The notes beneath the pieces are model-generated. The model had not been told where the DNA came from. It saw nothing but the letters and a program-made list of their open reading frames with translations, and searched no databases. A program made the translations under genes and the position numbers. Positions 10,729-18,731 of a stretch of 51,289 bases of DNA are shown piece after piece. The DNA is taken from the NCBI GenBank assembly GCA_964569055.1, contig CAZMSZ010000005.1, positions 1 through 51,289 of the forward strand. Reading direction: 5' to 3'. Source of the DNA: JAWLGW01 sp964569055 (GTDB taxonomy: Bacteria > Planctomycetota > J058). Numbering within the stretch: the first letter of the stretch is position 1; each line of letters starts with the position of its first letter.

Positions 10729-12795
10729 ATCGCGACCGCCACGCCCGGCGAGCCCGTCCCCGCGCGCCTGCGACTGCTCGGCGTCGAGACCGAGTACGCG
10801 CTCGGCTTCGAGCCCGCCGCCGGCGAGGCCGGCCCCTCGCCCTCGCAGCGCCGTTTGTTCGGCGGCTACCTCACCGCGCTCCGCCGCCGGCTCCGCTCGG
10901 CCGAGGCGCTGTACTACAAGGAGGGCGACTTCCTCGAGGACGGCTCGCTGCTCCACTTCGAGCTCTCGCAGCTCGCCGACCCCGACGCGGGCCTGCTCGA
11001 GTGGGCCACCCCCGAGTGCCGCGGCCCGGTCGAGGCCGCCTGCGTGCTGCGGGCGCAGGAGGAGCTGCTGCGCGCGGCGAGCGACGACGTGGCGCGCGAG
11101 CTGGCGGCGGCGGGCCACGAGGGGCGCGCGTTCCTGCTCAAGAACAACCGCGACCGCGCCGGGAACGCCTACGGCTGCCACGAGTCGTACGACGCCCGCG
11201 AGCGCCCGGCCGGTCCGCGCCGGCTCCTGTTCGCGTGGATCCTGCACCCGCTCGTCGTCTCCCTGTGCGTGACCACGGCGGTGGCCGCGCTGAGCGTGCC
11301 CGTTGTCGTGCTGGCGGCCGGAGCCGTGCTCTACGCCGCCCTCGCGGTCTTGGGCGAGCTCCCGCTGCTCGGCGCGCTCCCGCGCGCGCTCGGCCGCGCG
11401 CTGGTCGGCGTGGCCAGCTACCTGGGCGAGCCGGGCCCCGGGCCGGGGCAGGGCGCCGCCGCGCGCGCGTTCCTCCTCCTGCTGCGCGGCCTGGCGGCGC
11501 TGTTCAGCCTCACCGCGCGCGAGGTGATCCTGGCCGGGCACGTCCCGGCGCTGGTCCCGTTCCTGGTCACCCGCCCGCTCCTGTGCGGGGCGGGCCACCT
11601 CACGCCGGACGGTCGCTACGAGCTGTCCCCGCGCGCGGCGATCACCGACCGGGTGGCGGCTGCGTTCATCTACGGGCGCACCCGCCCGCTGATCGAGCTC
11701 AAGGAGTTCTTCTTCCAGCAGCTCCTGCGCTGGGGCGCCGCGCGCAAGCGGCTGCAGCTCGTGTGCGGCGACGCCAACCGCGCCGAGCCGGCGGCGCTGC
11801 TCAAGCTCGGCACGACCTGCGCCGTGCTCGAGGCGATCGAGGCCGGCGCGCTCGACGAGCTCGCCGCCCGGCTCGAGCTGCTCGGCGGCCCGCTCGCCGC
11901 GTTCCGCGCCGCCTGCGCCGACCCGAGCGCGCGCGCGCCGGTCGCGCGCGACCGCGCCACCGGCGCGCTGCTCTCGGCGCACGACGTGCAGCGCCGCTAC
12001 CTCGAGGCGGTGTGGGCGCACGCCCGCGCCCGCCCCGACTGGCCGAGCGAGCTCACGGGCGCGCTCCGCCGCTGGGACGACGCCCTGCGCCGCCTGCGCG
12101 AGGAGCCGGCGACCCTCGCGCGCGACCTCGACTGGGCGATCAAGCTCGACCTGCTCCAGGCCACGCTCCAAGACGCGCTCCCGAACCGCCCCCTCGACGC
12201 CGCCTGGCGCGCGCTCCAGGCCTGGGGCCCGATCAACGCCCTCCTCGAGCGCCACGCCCCCAGCGCCCCGTTCCCGCCCGGCGAGCCCGCCCCCGCTGTC
12301 GCCGCCCGCCTCCGCGCCGCCCTCGGCCGAGGCCGCTACGCCCAGGCCGCCCGCGCCGCCCGCGCCGCGAACCTCGACTGGGCCGAGCTCCCCGCGGTGC
12401 GCGCCGCCTGGCTCCGGATGGCCGCCGCCGACCTCGGCTACCACGAGCTCTCCGCGCGAGGCGGCGCCTTCGAGGCCCTCGAAGCCGAGGGCCGGATCGC
12501 GCGCGCCCTCGACCCCGCCGCCGTGGCCCGCGCCCGCCAGCAGGCGCCCCACACCACCCGCGCCCGCCTACGCGGCCTCGCCGTCGCCCGCCGCGGCGCC
12601 CTCGGCGAACGCCGCGGCGGCGTGAAGGTCGGCTGGACCCGCGTGGAGCTCGGCGGCGCCGAGGAGCGCGCGACGTTCGCCCTCGACGACCCCGACCGCC
12701 ACGAGCACCCCGAGCTCGAGGCGGCGCTGGCGGCGGAGATCGAGGAGGTGGCGACTGTCGTGAGCGAGGACGAGCAGCGCGAGGACGCGGGTTGA
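10729..12795 (+). CDS. PafA/Dop (Pup ligase/deamidase) family protein with membrane-spanning insertion
   Basis: Family signatures occur in order: GVETEYAL (nt 10780-10803, metal/ATP-binding Glu residues), ATPEC, KNNRDRAGNAYGCHESY (from nt 11140), FLVTRPLLCGAG (~nt 11560), CGDANRAEPAALLKLGTT (~nt 11760) and the C-terminal TTRARLRGLAV region. These match the carboxylate-amine ligase fold of PafA and Dop. Between the GCHESY and FLVTR motifs sits an insertion of about 110 residues with 3-4 hydrophobic segments (nt ~11220-11530), absent from cytosolic PafA (~450-480 aa). The conserved N-terminus lies upstream of the first TTG (10852), GTG or ATG in this frame. The start must therefore be non-canonical: ATC 10729, CTG 10768 or CTG 10774. 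The coordinate given is the earliest option. No proteasome subunit, ATPase or canonical Pup gene is in the window. Confidence 0.78.
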   Translation: MATATPGEPVPARLRLLGVETEYALGFEPAAGEAGPSPSQRRLFGGYLTALRRRLRSAEALYYKEGDFLEDGSLLHFELSQLADPDAGLLEWATPECRGPVEAACVLRAQEELLRAASDDVARELAAAGHEGRAFLLKNNRDRAGNAYGCHESYDARERPAGPRRLLFAWILHPLVVSLCVTTAVAALSVPVVVLAAGAVLYAALAVLGELPLLGALPRALGRALVGVASYLGEPGPGPGQGAAARAFLLLLRGLAALFSLTAREVILAGHVPALVPFLVTRPLLCGAGHLTPDGRYELSPRAAITDRVAAAFIYGRTRPLIELKEFFFQQLLRWGAARKRLQLVCGDANRAEPAALLKLGTTCAVLEAIEAGALDELAARLELLGGPLAAFRAACADPSARAPVARDRATGALLSAHDVQRRYLEAVWAHARARPDWPSELTGALRRWDDALRRLREEPATLARDLDWAIKLDLLQATLQDALPNRPLDAAWRALQAWGPINALLERHAPSAPFPPGEPAPAVAARLRAALGRGRYAQAARAARAANLDWAELPAVRAAWLRMAAADLGYHELSARGGAFEALEAEGRIARALDPAAVARARQQAPHTTRARLRGLAVARRGALGERRGGVKVGWTRVELGGAEERATFALDDPDRHEHPELEAALAAEIEEVATVVSEDEQREDAG

Positions 12796-12801
12796 AAGGA
12801 C

Positions 12802-12816
12802 CGGTGTCGGACACCG
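12802..12816. promoter_or_regulatory. Perfect palindrome CGGTGTCGGACACCG (possible operator)
   Basis: A 15-nt palindrome (7-bp arms around one G) lies 6 nt after the PafA-like gene stop. It is too short-looped for a good RNA hairpin, so a protein-binding site is possible. No second copy was noticed. Confidence 0.25.
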
Positions 12817-12819
12817 CGG

Positions 12820-13078
12820 CAGAGCTGTCGCGGGCAAGGCGGGCTCCCTGGCGTGAAAATCGACCGCCAACTGCGCCGAGAGCGCCAAGGAAGAGCTGTC
12901 GCTGCTGCGACGACCTCCTCGACCGCCACGTGCATGAAGGAGCTGTCGTCGAGCGACAGCTCCTCCTCGACACATCGCTCGCCCGAAGAGCCGCGGCCGA
13001 CGGTCCCGCTCTCTGCGACTCCGAATCCGAATCCGAATCCGAATCCGAATCCGAGTCCGAATCCGAATCCGAGTCGCC
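12820..13078. repeat. Repeat-rich spacer: AGCTGTCG repeats, an 11-bp hairpin and a CCGAAT hexamer array
   Basis: The spacer 12796-13082 holds no convincing gene. It contains three copies of (A/G)GAGCTGTCG (near 12822, 12892 and 12939). The last forms a perfect hairpin, AGGAGCTGTCG-TCGAG-CGACAGCTCCT (12938-12964), which could end both converging transcripts. From about 13020 to 13076 there is a short tandem array of the hexamer CCGAAT with two CCGAGT variants (about nine units). An ORF running through it encodes an Asn-Pro repeat but has no other coding character. Confidence 0.7.
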
Positions 13079-13082
13079 TCTC

Positions 13083-13985
13083 TCACCGCATCAGCGCGTC
13101 GATCGCCTCCAGCGTCGCGCGGGCGCCGCCCGGGAGCGAGATCCCGTTGGGGATCGAGGCGGGGATCCACGGCTCGCGGGGGTTGATCCGGATCAGGGTG
13201 TTCTCGCCGCGGCTGGCGATGCTCTCGCAGGTGGAGCGCACGGTGGGGATCGCCGTGCCGGCGCCCAGTTCGACCACCGCGATCCGGCGGCCCTCGAGGC
13301 CGCGGGTCCAGGCCCAGAAGCGGCTGGCCTGCTGGGACTGGCGGGCCTCGTTCCAGCCCCAGTCGCCGAACATCAGGATGTTCGGACGGCCGAGGCCGCC
13401 GCAGGCGGGGCAGCTCGGGAGGGGCTCGGCGGCGCGCATGGTGGTCTCGTCCACCTCGATCGGCTCGGGCGACGCGGGGTAGATCGGGTGGCCGCAGTCG
13501 GCGAGGCACTGGTCGTGGTCGATCGCGCCGTGGCACTCGTCGATCCGCTCGGGGTCGAAGCCGGCCCGGTGGAACTGGCCGTCCACGTTGGAGGTGAACA
13601 CGAAGGAGCCGCCCGCTCGGGCCTCGCCCCAGCGGCGCAGGATCGTGAACCCCTCGTGCGGGGTGGTCGCGCGGTACAGGTTGCGGCGGTGGCCGTAGAA
13701 GCCCCAGGCGAAGGCCGGGTCGTCGCGGAACCACTTCGGGTTCGCCATGGCGGCGAAGCCGACCCCGAGGTGGGCGTAGGGCGGATACGCCTTCCAGAAG
13801 CCCTGGTCGCCGCGGAAGTCGGGGAGGCCCGAGTCGACCCCCATGCCCGCGCCGGCGCCGACGAGCAGCGCGTCGGCGCTCGCGATCGCCTCGGCGGCGC
13901 GCGCGAGCGCCTCGGGGTCGAGCGGCCTGCGCCCGCTCGCTCGCGCCTCGAGCAGCCCCTCGTCCTCCGTGCGCTCCTCGCCCAT
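13083..13985 (-). CDS. Sir2-family (sirtuin-like) NAD-dependent deacylase
   Basis: The 300-residue protein carries the sirtuin signatures. GAGAGMGVDSGLPDFRG binds NAD, TSNVDGQF is the variant of the usual TQNID motif, and CHGAIDHDQC supplies the catalytic His followed by the first zinc Cys pair (CLADC). CPACGGLGRPNILMFGD gives the second Cys pair and the Rossmann return. The end of the fold is visible as VVELGAGTAIPTVR and INP. The Asp-for-Ser/Asn change in VDSGLPDF and the Ser in TSNVD place it among the divergent bacterial sirtuin-like proteins. Deacetylase, other deacylase or ADP-ribosyltransferase activity cannot be told apart. It is divergently arranged with the adenosyltransferase gene (80-nt gap). 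Confidence 0.88.
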   Translation of the reverse strand: MGEERTEDEGLLEARASGRRPLDPEALARAAEAIASADALLVGAGAGMGVDSGLPDFRGDQGFWKAYPPYAHLGVGFAAMANPKWFRDDPAFAWGFYGHRRNLYRATTPHEGFTILRRWGEARAGGSFVFTSNVDGQFHRAGFDPERIDECHGAIDHDQCLADCGHPIYPASPEPIEVDETTMRAAEPLPSCPACGGLGRPNILMFGDWGWNEARQSQQASRFWAWTRGLEGRRIAVVELGAGTAIPTVRSTCESIASRGENTLIRINPREPWIPASIPNGISLPGGARATLEAIDALMR

Positions 13986-14065
13986 GACGGCCCCCCTCCA
14001 CGTCCCCGCCGCCGCGGCCTGCAGGAAAGCCGCCGGGCGGGTCGCCTTCCATCGCGCCTGGTAGC

Positions 14066-14671
14066 ATGCCGCCGATGCGGATCACCAAGGTGTACACCAA
14101 GACCGGGGACGGCGGCGACACCGCCCTCGGCGGGGGACAGCGCCTCCCCAAGGACCACCTGCGGATCGAGGCGTTCGGCACGGTGGACGAGCTCAACAGC
14201 GCGGTCGGGGTCGCCCGCAGCCACGTGCGCGACCCCGAGCTCCTCGAGCACCTCGAGGCGATCCAGCACCACCTGTTCGACCTCGGCGGCGACCTGTGCC
14301 TGCTCGAGGCCGACAAGGAGCGGTTCGGCATGCCGCCCTTCCCGGCCGAGCGGGTGGCCTGGCTCGAGGGTCTGCTCGACGCCGCCGCCGAGGAGCTGCC
14401 GCCGCTGCGCGAGTTCGTGCTCCCGGCGGGCGAGCCGGGCGCGGCGCAGCTCCACCTCGCCCGCTGCGTGGCGCGGCGCGCCGAGCGGGTGTGCGTGGCG
14501 CTCGCGCGCGAGGACGCGATCTCGGCCCAGGTGATCCCCTACCTCAACCGGCTCTCCGACGCGCTGTTCGTGTTCGCGCGCCTCGAGAACCACCGCGCCG
14601 GGCGCGGCGACGTGCTGTGGCGCAAGGCCTATCACCGGGGTGAGCAGCGCGAGCAGGGAGGCGAGGGGTGA
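14066..14671 (+). CDS. PduO-type ATP:cob(I)alamin adenosyltransferase
   Basis: This enzyme transfers the adenosyl group of ATP to cob(I)alamin to make coenzyme B12. The N-terminal ATP-binding signature MRITKVYTKTGDGGDTALGGG is typical. It is followed by GTVDELNSAVG and by the helical-bundle segments LHLARCVARRAERVCVAL and PYLNRLSDALFVFAR that form the trimer active site. The length of ~200 residues fits the family. ATG 14066 and ATG 14075 are both possible starts; the second gives the more usual N-terminus. The stop overlaps the next gene by 4 nt (GTGA), so the two are translationally coupled. No B12 riboswitch was recognised upstream. Confidence 0.92.
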   Translation: MPPMRITKVYTKTGDGGDTALGGGQRLPKDHLRIEAFGTVDELNSAVGVARSHVRDPELLEHLEAIQHHLFDLGGDLCLLEADKERFGMPPFPAERVAWLEGLLDAAAEELPPLREFVLPAGEPGAAQLHLARCVARRAERVCVALAREDAISAQVIPYLNRLSDALFVFARLENHRAGRGDVLWRKAYHRGEQREQGGEG

Positions 14672-15528
14672 GCGCGGACGGCGCGCGGGCCGAGACGGGC
14701 GTCCTGTTGCGCGGGCCGTGGCGCGCCGAGCTCGAGCCGGTGGTGCGCGCCCGCTGGGCCGAGGCGCGCTTCGAGCCGCTCACCGACGGGCTGATGCGGA
14801 TCGACCTCTCGACCACCACCAGCCCGGCCGGCGCGCGCCTCGGCTTCGAGGACGCGCAGCTCCTCGCGCTGCTCAGCGCCACCTCGCCGGGCGCCCTGGT
14901 GTTCGGCTACTACTGCGACGCCGCCGCGCAGCGCGAGGGCGTGCGCCTGTTCTCGGGCGGGATCCCGCGTGAGGAGCGGCAGGTCGCCTGGGCCGAGGCC
15001 CAGCCGCCCGACCCGATCGCCTGGCCGATCGGCGTGCTCTCGCTCACGCTCGGCCTGGCGGTCGAGCAGATCACGTCGGTGGTGCGCCCGCCGCGCCCGC
15101 CGCTGGCGGTGGCGGTCGAGGGCCTGCTCGCGGGGGAGCGCCCGAGCGAGCCGACCTTGGTGCACCAGGCGCTCGACCTGCTCGGACAGCTCCCCTACGA
15201 CGAGGCCACCGACGCGCTGGTCCGCCACCTCGCCGCCGAGGACTGGGTGGAGCGGTTCCACGCGGCGCGCGCCTACGCGCGCCTGCCGCGCCGCCACGGA
15301 CAGGAGGGGCGGCCGCGCCTCGAGGCGCTGATGGACGACGCCGACGAGAGCGTGCGCGAGGCCCTGCTGCACGGGATCAGCGAGCTCCTGCCCGAGGTCG
15401 CCTTCGCCGACCGCGACCTGCAGGCGCAGATCGACGCCGCGATCGCGCGCGGGCTGGAGGACGAGGACGAGGACGTGCGCGAGGCCGCCGGCGAGGCGCG
15501 CGCGAAGCGGCGCGAGCTGCTGGGCTGA
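14668..15528 (+). CDS. HEAT-repeat-like protein, unknown function
   Basis: The GTG start overlaps the stop of the adenosyltransferase gene. Residues 1-145 are an unrecognised alpha/beta region. Residues ~150-286 are helical pairs resembling HEAT/PBS-lyase repeats, for example HQALDLLGQLPYDEATDALV, DWVERFHAARAYARL and DADESVREALLHGI, ending in an acidic DEDEDVREAAGEA helix. Such repeats usually mediate protein-protein interaction. Coupling to the cobalamin enzyme suggests co-expression, not a shared pathway. No signal peptide or membrane helix is seen. Confidence 0.7.
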   Translation: MSADGARAETGVLLRGPWRAELEPVVRARWAEARFEPLTDGLMRIDLSTTTSPAGARLGFEDAQLLALLSATSPGALVFGYYCDAAAQREGVRLFSGGIPREERQVAWAEAQPPDPIAWPIGVLSLTLGLAVEQITSVVRPPRPPLAVAVEGLLAGERPSEPTLVHQALDLLGQLPYDEATDALVRHLAAEDWVERFHAARAYARLPRRHGQEGRPRLEALMDDADESVREALLHGISELLPEVAFADRDLQAQIDAAIARGLEDEDEDVREAAGEARAKRRELLG

Positions 15529-15551
15529 GCCGGGGCCGAGGAGGGAGCGAC

Positions 15552-16256
15552 GTGTTCACCGGGATCGTGGAGGCGACGGCCAAGGTGGAGGCCGTGGTCC
15601 CGCACGGCGGCGCCTACCGGCTGCGGGTCGACCTCGGCGCGCTGGCCGAGGGGGTCAAGATCGGCGACAGCGTGGCGGTCGACGGCACCTGCCTGACCGT
15701 CACCACCCTGCACGGGACGCGGGCGGAGTTCGACGTGATCCGCGAGACCCTCGAGCGCACCGCGTTCGCGGCGCTGCGGGTGGGCGACCGGGTCAACGTC
15801 GAGCGCTCCATGCGCGCCGACGGCCGCTTCCACGGGCACTTCGTCTCGGGCCACGTCGACGGCACGGGCCGGATCGTGGTCAAGCGCCACGAGCCCGGGC
15901 AGGTGTGGGTGACCGTCGAGGCCCCGGCGCGCCTCACCGCGTTCATGATCGAGAAGGGCTCGGTCACGCTGCAGGGCGTGAGCCTGACCCTGACCGAGGT
16001 CACCGACGACACGTTCTCGGTGGCGCTGATCCCCCACACGCTCGAGGTGACCTCGCTCGGCGCCAAGGACGTGGGGAGCCTGCTCAACGTCGAGGTCGAC
16101 GTGATGGGCAAGTGGATCCGCCGCCTGCTCACCGCCTACCTCCCCGAGGGGGAGGGCGGGGGCGAAGGGGGCGAGGGGCCCAAGATCATTCACCCCGGCG
16201 CGGCGCTGGGCCTCAGCCTCGAGGACCTGCGGCGGAGCGGCTTCGGGCCGAAGTAG
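15552..16256 (+). CDS. ribE: Riboflavin synthase, alpha chain
   Basis: This enzyme dismutates 6,7-dimethyl-8-ribityllumazine to riboflavin. The canonical N-terminus MFTGIVEATAKVEAV is encoded from GTG 15552, with a GAGGAGGGAG Shine-Dalgarno. Two tandem lumazine-binding barrels are visible. The first has VAVDGTCLTVT (residues ~40-50) and the second GSVTLQGVSLTLTEV (~136-150). SGHVDGTGRI marks the junction. The C-terminus has an added Gly/Glu-rich linker (GEGGGEGGEG) and a short tail beyond the usual ~200 residues. Its stop abuts, tail to tail, the stop of the PilZ gene (TAGCTA). The other rib genes are not here, and no FMN riboswitch fits in the 23-nt leader. Confidence 0.93.
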   Translation: MFTGIVEATAKVEAVVPHGGAYRLRVDLGALAEGVKIGDSVAVDGTCLTVTTLHGTRAEFDVIRETLERTAFAALRVGDRVNVERSMRADGRFHGHFVSGHVDGTGRIVVKRHEPGQVWVTVEAPARLTAFMIEKGSVTLQGVSLTLTEVTDDTFSVALIPHTLEVTSLGAKDVGSLLNVEVDVMGKWIRRLLTAYLPEGEGGGEGGEGPKIIHPGAALGLSLEDLRRSGFGPK

Positions 16257-16931
16257 CTACGCGTCGCTGCGGGGGGCGCGCTGGCTGGTGCGGAGCCGAC
16301 GCGAGCGGCCGCTGGTGGCCGCCTTGCTCCGGACGGAGGGCGAGGGCTTCACCCGCCCCGACGTGGAGGGCGCCGCGCGGCCCGAGGTCGCGGCCTTGGC
16401 GCGGGTCGACTTGGCCCGCTCGACCCGGGTCGACTTGGCGCGCTCCGCGCGGGCCGACGTCCCGGACGCGGGGACGGCCGCGAGCTGGCGCGAGATCTGG
16501 CTGGCGCGCCCCGACACGCGGGCCAGCCGGCCCGAGGTGCTGCGCGGGCGCGGCTCGAGCAGCTTGGCGAGCGCCTCGAGCTTGTCGGACGGGGTGCTGG
16601 CGAGGTCGAACCGCAGCCCGACCTCGAGCTGGTCGGGGTCGTCGCTCAGCCGCTCGACCCGCACCACCTCGGCGTTGACGAAGATGTCGTTGTAGGCCGG
16701 CGGGAGGCGCAGCGTGCACACGATGCTGTCGTCCTCGAACAGCACGGGGTCGAGCTTCTGGATCAAGAACCGGCGGCGGGGGCTCGGGACGCGCAGCCGC
16801 ATGCCGCTGCGGCTCCAGTCCACGATCCGCGCCCGGTCGTGCGGCTTGCGTCCCCGACCGATCACGGCCTGGATCTCGGCGTTCCCGCCGAAGACCCGGT
16901 GCCGCATGTGGTCTCGCCGCTCGTGCTCCAT
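16257..16931 (-). CDS. PilZ-domain protein with basic Ser/Ala/Arg/Lys tail
   Basis: Residues ~1-115 fit a PilZ domain: an early Arg-rich motif (RRDHMRHRV) and the D-x-S-x-x-G motif in IVDWSRSGMRLRV, the two elements that bind cyclic di-GMP. A barrel follows with EVGLRFDL near its end. The last ~85 residues are low-complexity and strongly basic, with repeated ERAKSTR and KAATSGR blocks, resembling histone-H1-like or RNA/DNA-binding tails. GGGAGG lies 8 nt before the ATG. A c-di-GMP-responsive effector that binds nucleic acid or an acidic surface is inference. Confidence 0.8.
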   Translation of the reverse strand: MEHERRDHMRHRVFGGNAEIQAVIGRGRKPHDRARIVDWSRSGMRLRVPSPRRRFLIQKLDPVLFEDDSIVCTLRLPPAYNDIFVNAEVVRVERLSDDPDQLEVGLRFDLASTPSDKLEALAKLLEPRPRSTSGRLARVSGRASQISRQLAAVPASGTSARAERAKSTRVERAKSTRAKAATSGRAAPSTSGRVKPSPSVRSKAATSGRSRRLRTSQRAPRSDA

Positions 16932-17122
16932 GGGTAACGCCTCCCGGTGCGCTGCGGAGTCATCGCAATCTGAGAACCGCTGTGCGCTGGAGACGCACGA
17001 CCCATGAAATGAAATGGGTTAATCGCCCAAGCTCGACCCCGCCGGCGCCGGGGGGAGACGCTTCCGTGACCGAATCCGGGAAATTGGCGTGCCCATCGTT
17101 CACGCCCCCGGAGGGGGAAGCG
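16932..17122. other. Intergenic spacer with small hairpins
   Basis: The 191-nt spacer separates two minus-strand genes. It is less GC-rich than its surroundings around 16998-17022, where ACCCAT-gaaatgaa-ATGGGT forms a 6-bp stem with an 8-nt loop and is followed by TTAATCG. A CCCCC-GGA-GGGGG stem (17104-17116) just after the 17123 stop could end the upstream transcript. No gene is evident. Confidence 0.4.
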
Positions 17123-17536
17123 CTACTTGGCGCCGGGCAGGCTGACCGCGGGCGCCGCGCGCTCGAGGAACGCCTTGAGGGCGTTCCGCTCGCTCCGCAG
17201 CTCACCCGCCAGCGAGCGGACGTCGTCGTCGTCGGTGTCGCGGTAGATCTCGGAGAGCTCGAACACGTCGCGCTCGATCACGCGATACAGGCGCGGGTGC
17301 ACGTCGGCGATCCCGTCCACCAGCGGCCACTCGTAGGGGGCGTGCTCGGGGATCTTCCAGCCGCGCTCGCGGGCGAGCGCCAGCGCCTCCTCGGCGATCG
17401 CGCGCTCGGCCGCCACGTTGTCGCCGACCAGCTCGGCCGAGACGAGCCCGCGATCGAGCAAGACCTGGCAGATCGACGCCTCGGTCGCCAGCTCGTGGAT
17501 CCGCGCCAGGTGACGGTAGGCCAGGGGTCGCCGCAC
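17123..17536 (-). CDS. Small all-helical protein, unknown function
   Basis: The 137-residue protein appears to be a four-helix bundle: helices around IHELATEASICQVLLDR, ERAIAEEALALARERGW, YRVIERDVFELSEIYRD and DVRSLAGELRSERNALKAF. The spaced Glu/His residues are reminiscent of ferritin-like or hemerythrin-like bundles, but I cannot assign a metal site. It lies 28 nt downstream of the mnmA stop on the same strand, so it may be co-transcribed with that gene. I do not recognise the family. Confidence 0.6.
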   Translation of the reverse strand: MRRPLAYRHLARIHELATEASICQVLLDRGLVSAELVGDNVAAERAIAEEALALARERGWKIPEHAPYEWPLVDGIADVHPRLYRVIERDVFELSEIYRDTDDDDVRSLAGELRSERNALKAFLERAAPAVSLPGAK

Positions 17537-17564
17537 GCTGCTCCTCCTCGGGAAGCGGCCGATT

Positions 17565-18683
17565 CTATGCCGGGCGCGCCAGGGGGCAAGCTGCGCGGAT
17601 CCACCCGCTGAGCAGCACCGCCGCGTCCGCCTCGTCGTAGACCACCACCGCCTGCCCGGGGACCACGGCCTCGACCGGCGCGTCGAACGCCACCGCGAAG
17701 CTGCGCGGACCCCTCGCCTCGACCCGGCAAGGGTGGCTCTCGCCGTGAGCCCGCAGCTGCGCCCGCCCGCGCAGCGCCTCCCCCGGGGCGAGCGGCGCCG
17801 CGCCGAGCCAGGTCGCCTCGTCCGCCTCCAGCCCGCCGCTGCCCACCGCGGCCCGCGGCCCCACCACCACCAGCCGCCGCGCCGGCTCGGTGCGGGTCAC
17901 GTAGAGCGGCTCCTTGGCCGCCACGCCGATCCCCTTGCGCTGCCCGACTGTGAACCCGGCCGCGCCGGCGTGCCGCCCCAGGGTGCGCCCGTCCACGTGC
18001 TCGATCGCGCCGGGCTCGAGCGCCGGGGTGCCGGCGGGCAGGCGCGCCCGCAGCAGCTCGCGGTAGTCGCCGGCCACGAAGCAGATCTCCTGCGAGTCGC
18101 GCTTGTCGGCCACCCGCGCCAGCCCGCGCGCGGCGGCCTCGCGGCGGACCTCCGCCTTGGTCGAGTCGCCCAGCGGCAGCTCGATCGCCGCGAGCTGCTC
18201 CTGCTCGAGCACCCCGAGCACGTAGGACTGGTCCTTGGCGGGGTCGCGCGGGCGGGCCACGCTCCAGCGCGGGCCCACCCGCACCACGCGCGCGTAGTGG
18301 CCCGAGGCGACCCGCGCCGCGCCGACCTTGCGGGCGAACGCCAGCACGTGGCCGAACTTGAGCCAGTGGTTGCACAGCACGCAGGGGTTGGGCGTGCGCC
18401 CGGCCGCGTAGTCGGCCACGAACCGGTCGATCAGCGGCGCGAACGCCTCGGCCATGTTGAGCGCGTAGAACGGGATCCCGAGCAGGTCCGCCACGCGCCG
18501 CGCGTCCATGGCGTCCTCCACGCTGCAGCAGCCCTGCTTCTCGCCGCTCGCGTGGGCCGAGACCCCCGAGCGCATGAACACCCCGATCACGTCGTACCCG
18601 GCCTCGACCAGCCGGGCCGCGGCCACGCTCGAGTCCACGCCGCCCGACAGGCAGGCGACCACACGCTCAGCGGAGGTGCTCAC
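17565..18683 (-). CDS. mnmA: tRNA-specific 2-thiouridylase MnmA
   Basis: This enzyme thiolates U34 of Lys, Glu and Gln tRNAs in the cytoplasm. The PP-loop ATP site is CLSGGVDSSVAA (residues ~10-21). GIPFYALNM and RTPNPCVLCNHWLKFG follow; the Cys of NPCVLC is the catalytic nucleophile. SQEICFVAGD supplies the second catalytic Cys. The acceptor-stem-binding motif DQSYVLGVL and the C-terminal beta-barrel (GQRKGIGV, GQAVVVYD) are intact, and the length of 372 residues is normal. The start codon is GTG 18683. It is flanked by small minus-strand genes with short gaps. Confidence 0.95.
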   Translation of the reverse strand: MSTSAERVVACLSGGVDSSVAAARLVEAGYDVIGVFMRSGVSAHASGEKQGCCSVEDAMDARRVADLLGIPFYALNMAEAFAPLIDRFVADYAAGRTPNPCVLCNHWLKFGHVLAFARKVGAARVASGHYARVVRVGPRWSVARPRDPAKDQSYVLGVLEQEQLAAIELPLGDSTKAEVRREAAARGLARVADKRDSQEICFVAGDYRELLRARLPAGTPALEPGAIEHVDGRTLGRHAGAAGFTVGQRKGIGVAAKEPLYVTRTEPARRLVVVGPRAAVGSGGLEADEATWLGAAPLAPGEALRGRAQLRAHGESHPCRVEARGPRSFAVAFDAPVEAVVPGQAVVVYDEADAAVLLSGWIRAACPLARPA

Positions 18684-18731
18684 GCCTCGATTCTATGGCG
18701 CGCGGGGCCCGGGGCTGTCGCGAGGGCGCGC

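Noticed and set aside
12853..13482. Plus-strand 209-aa frame with an Asn-Pro repeat
   Set aside because: The repeat is the translated CCGAAT array and the rest is antisense to the sirtuin gene.
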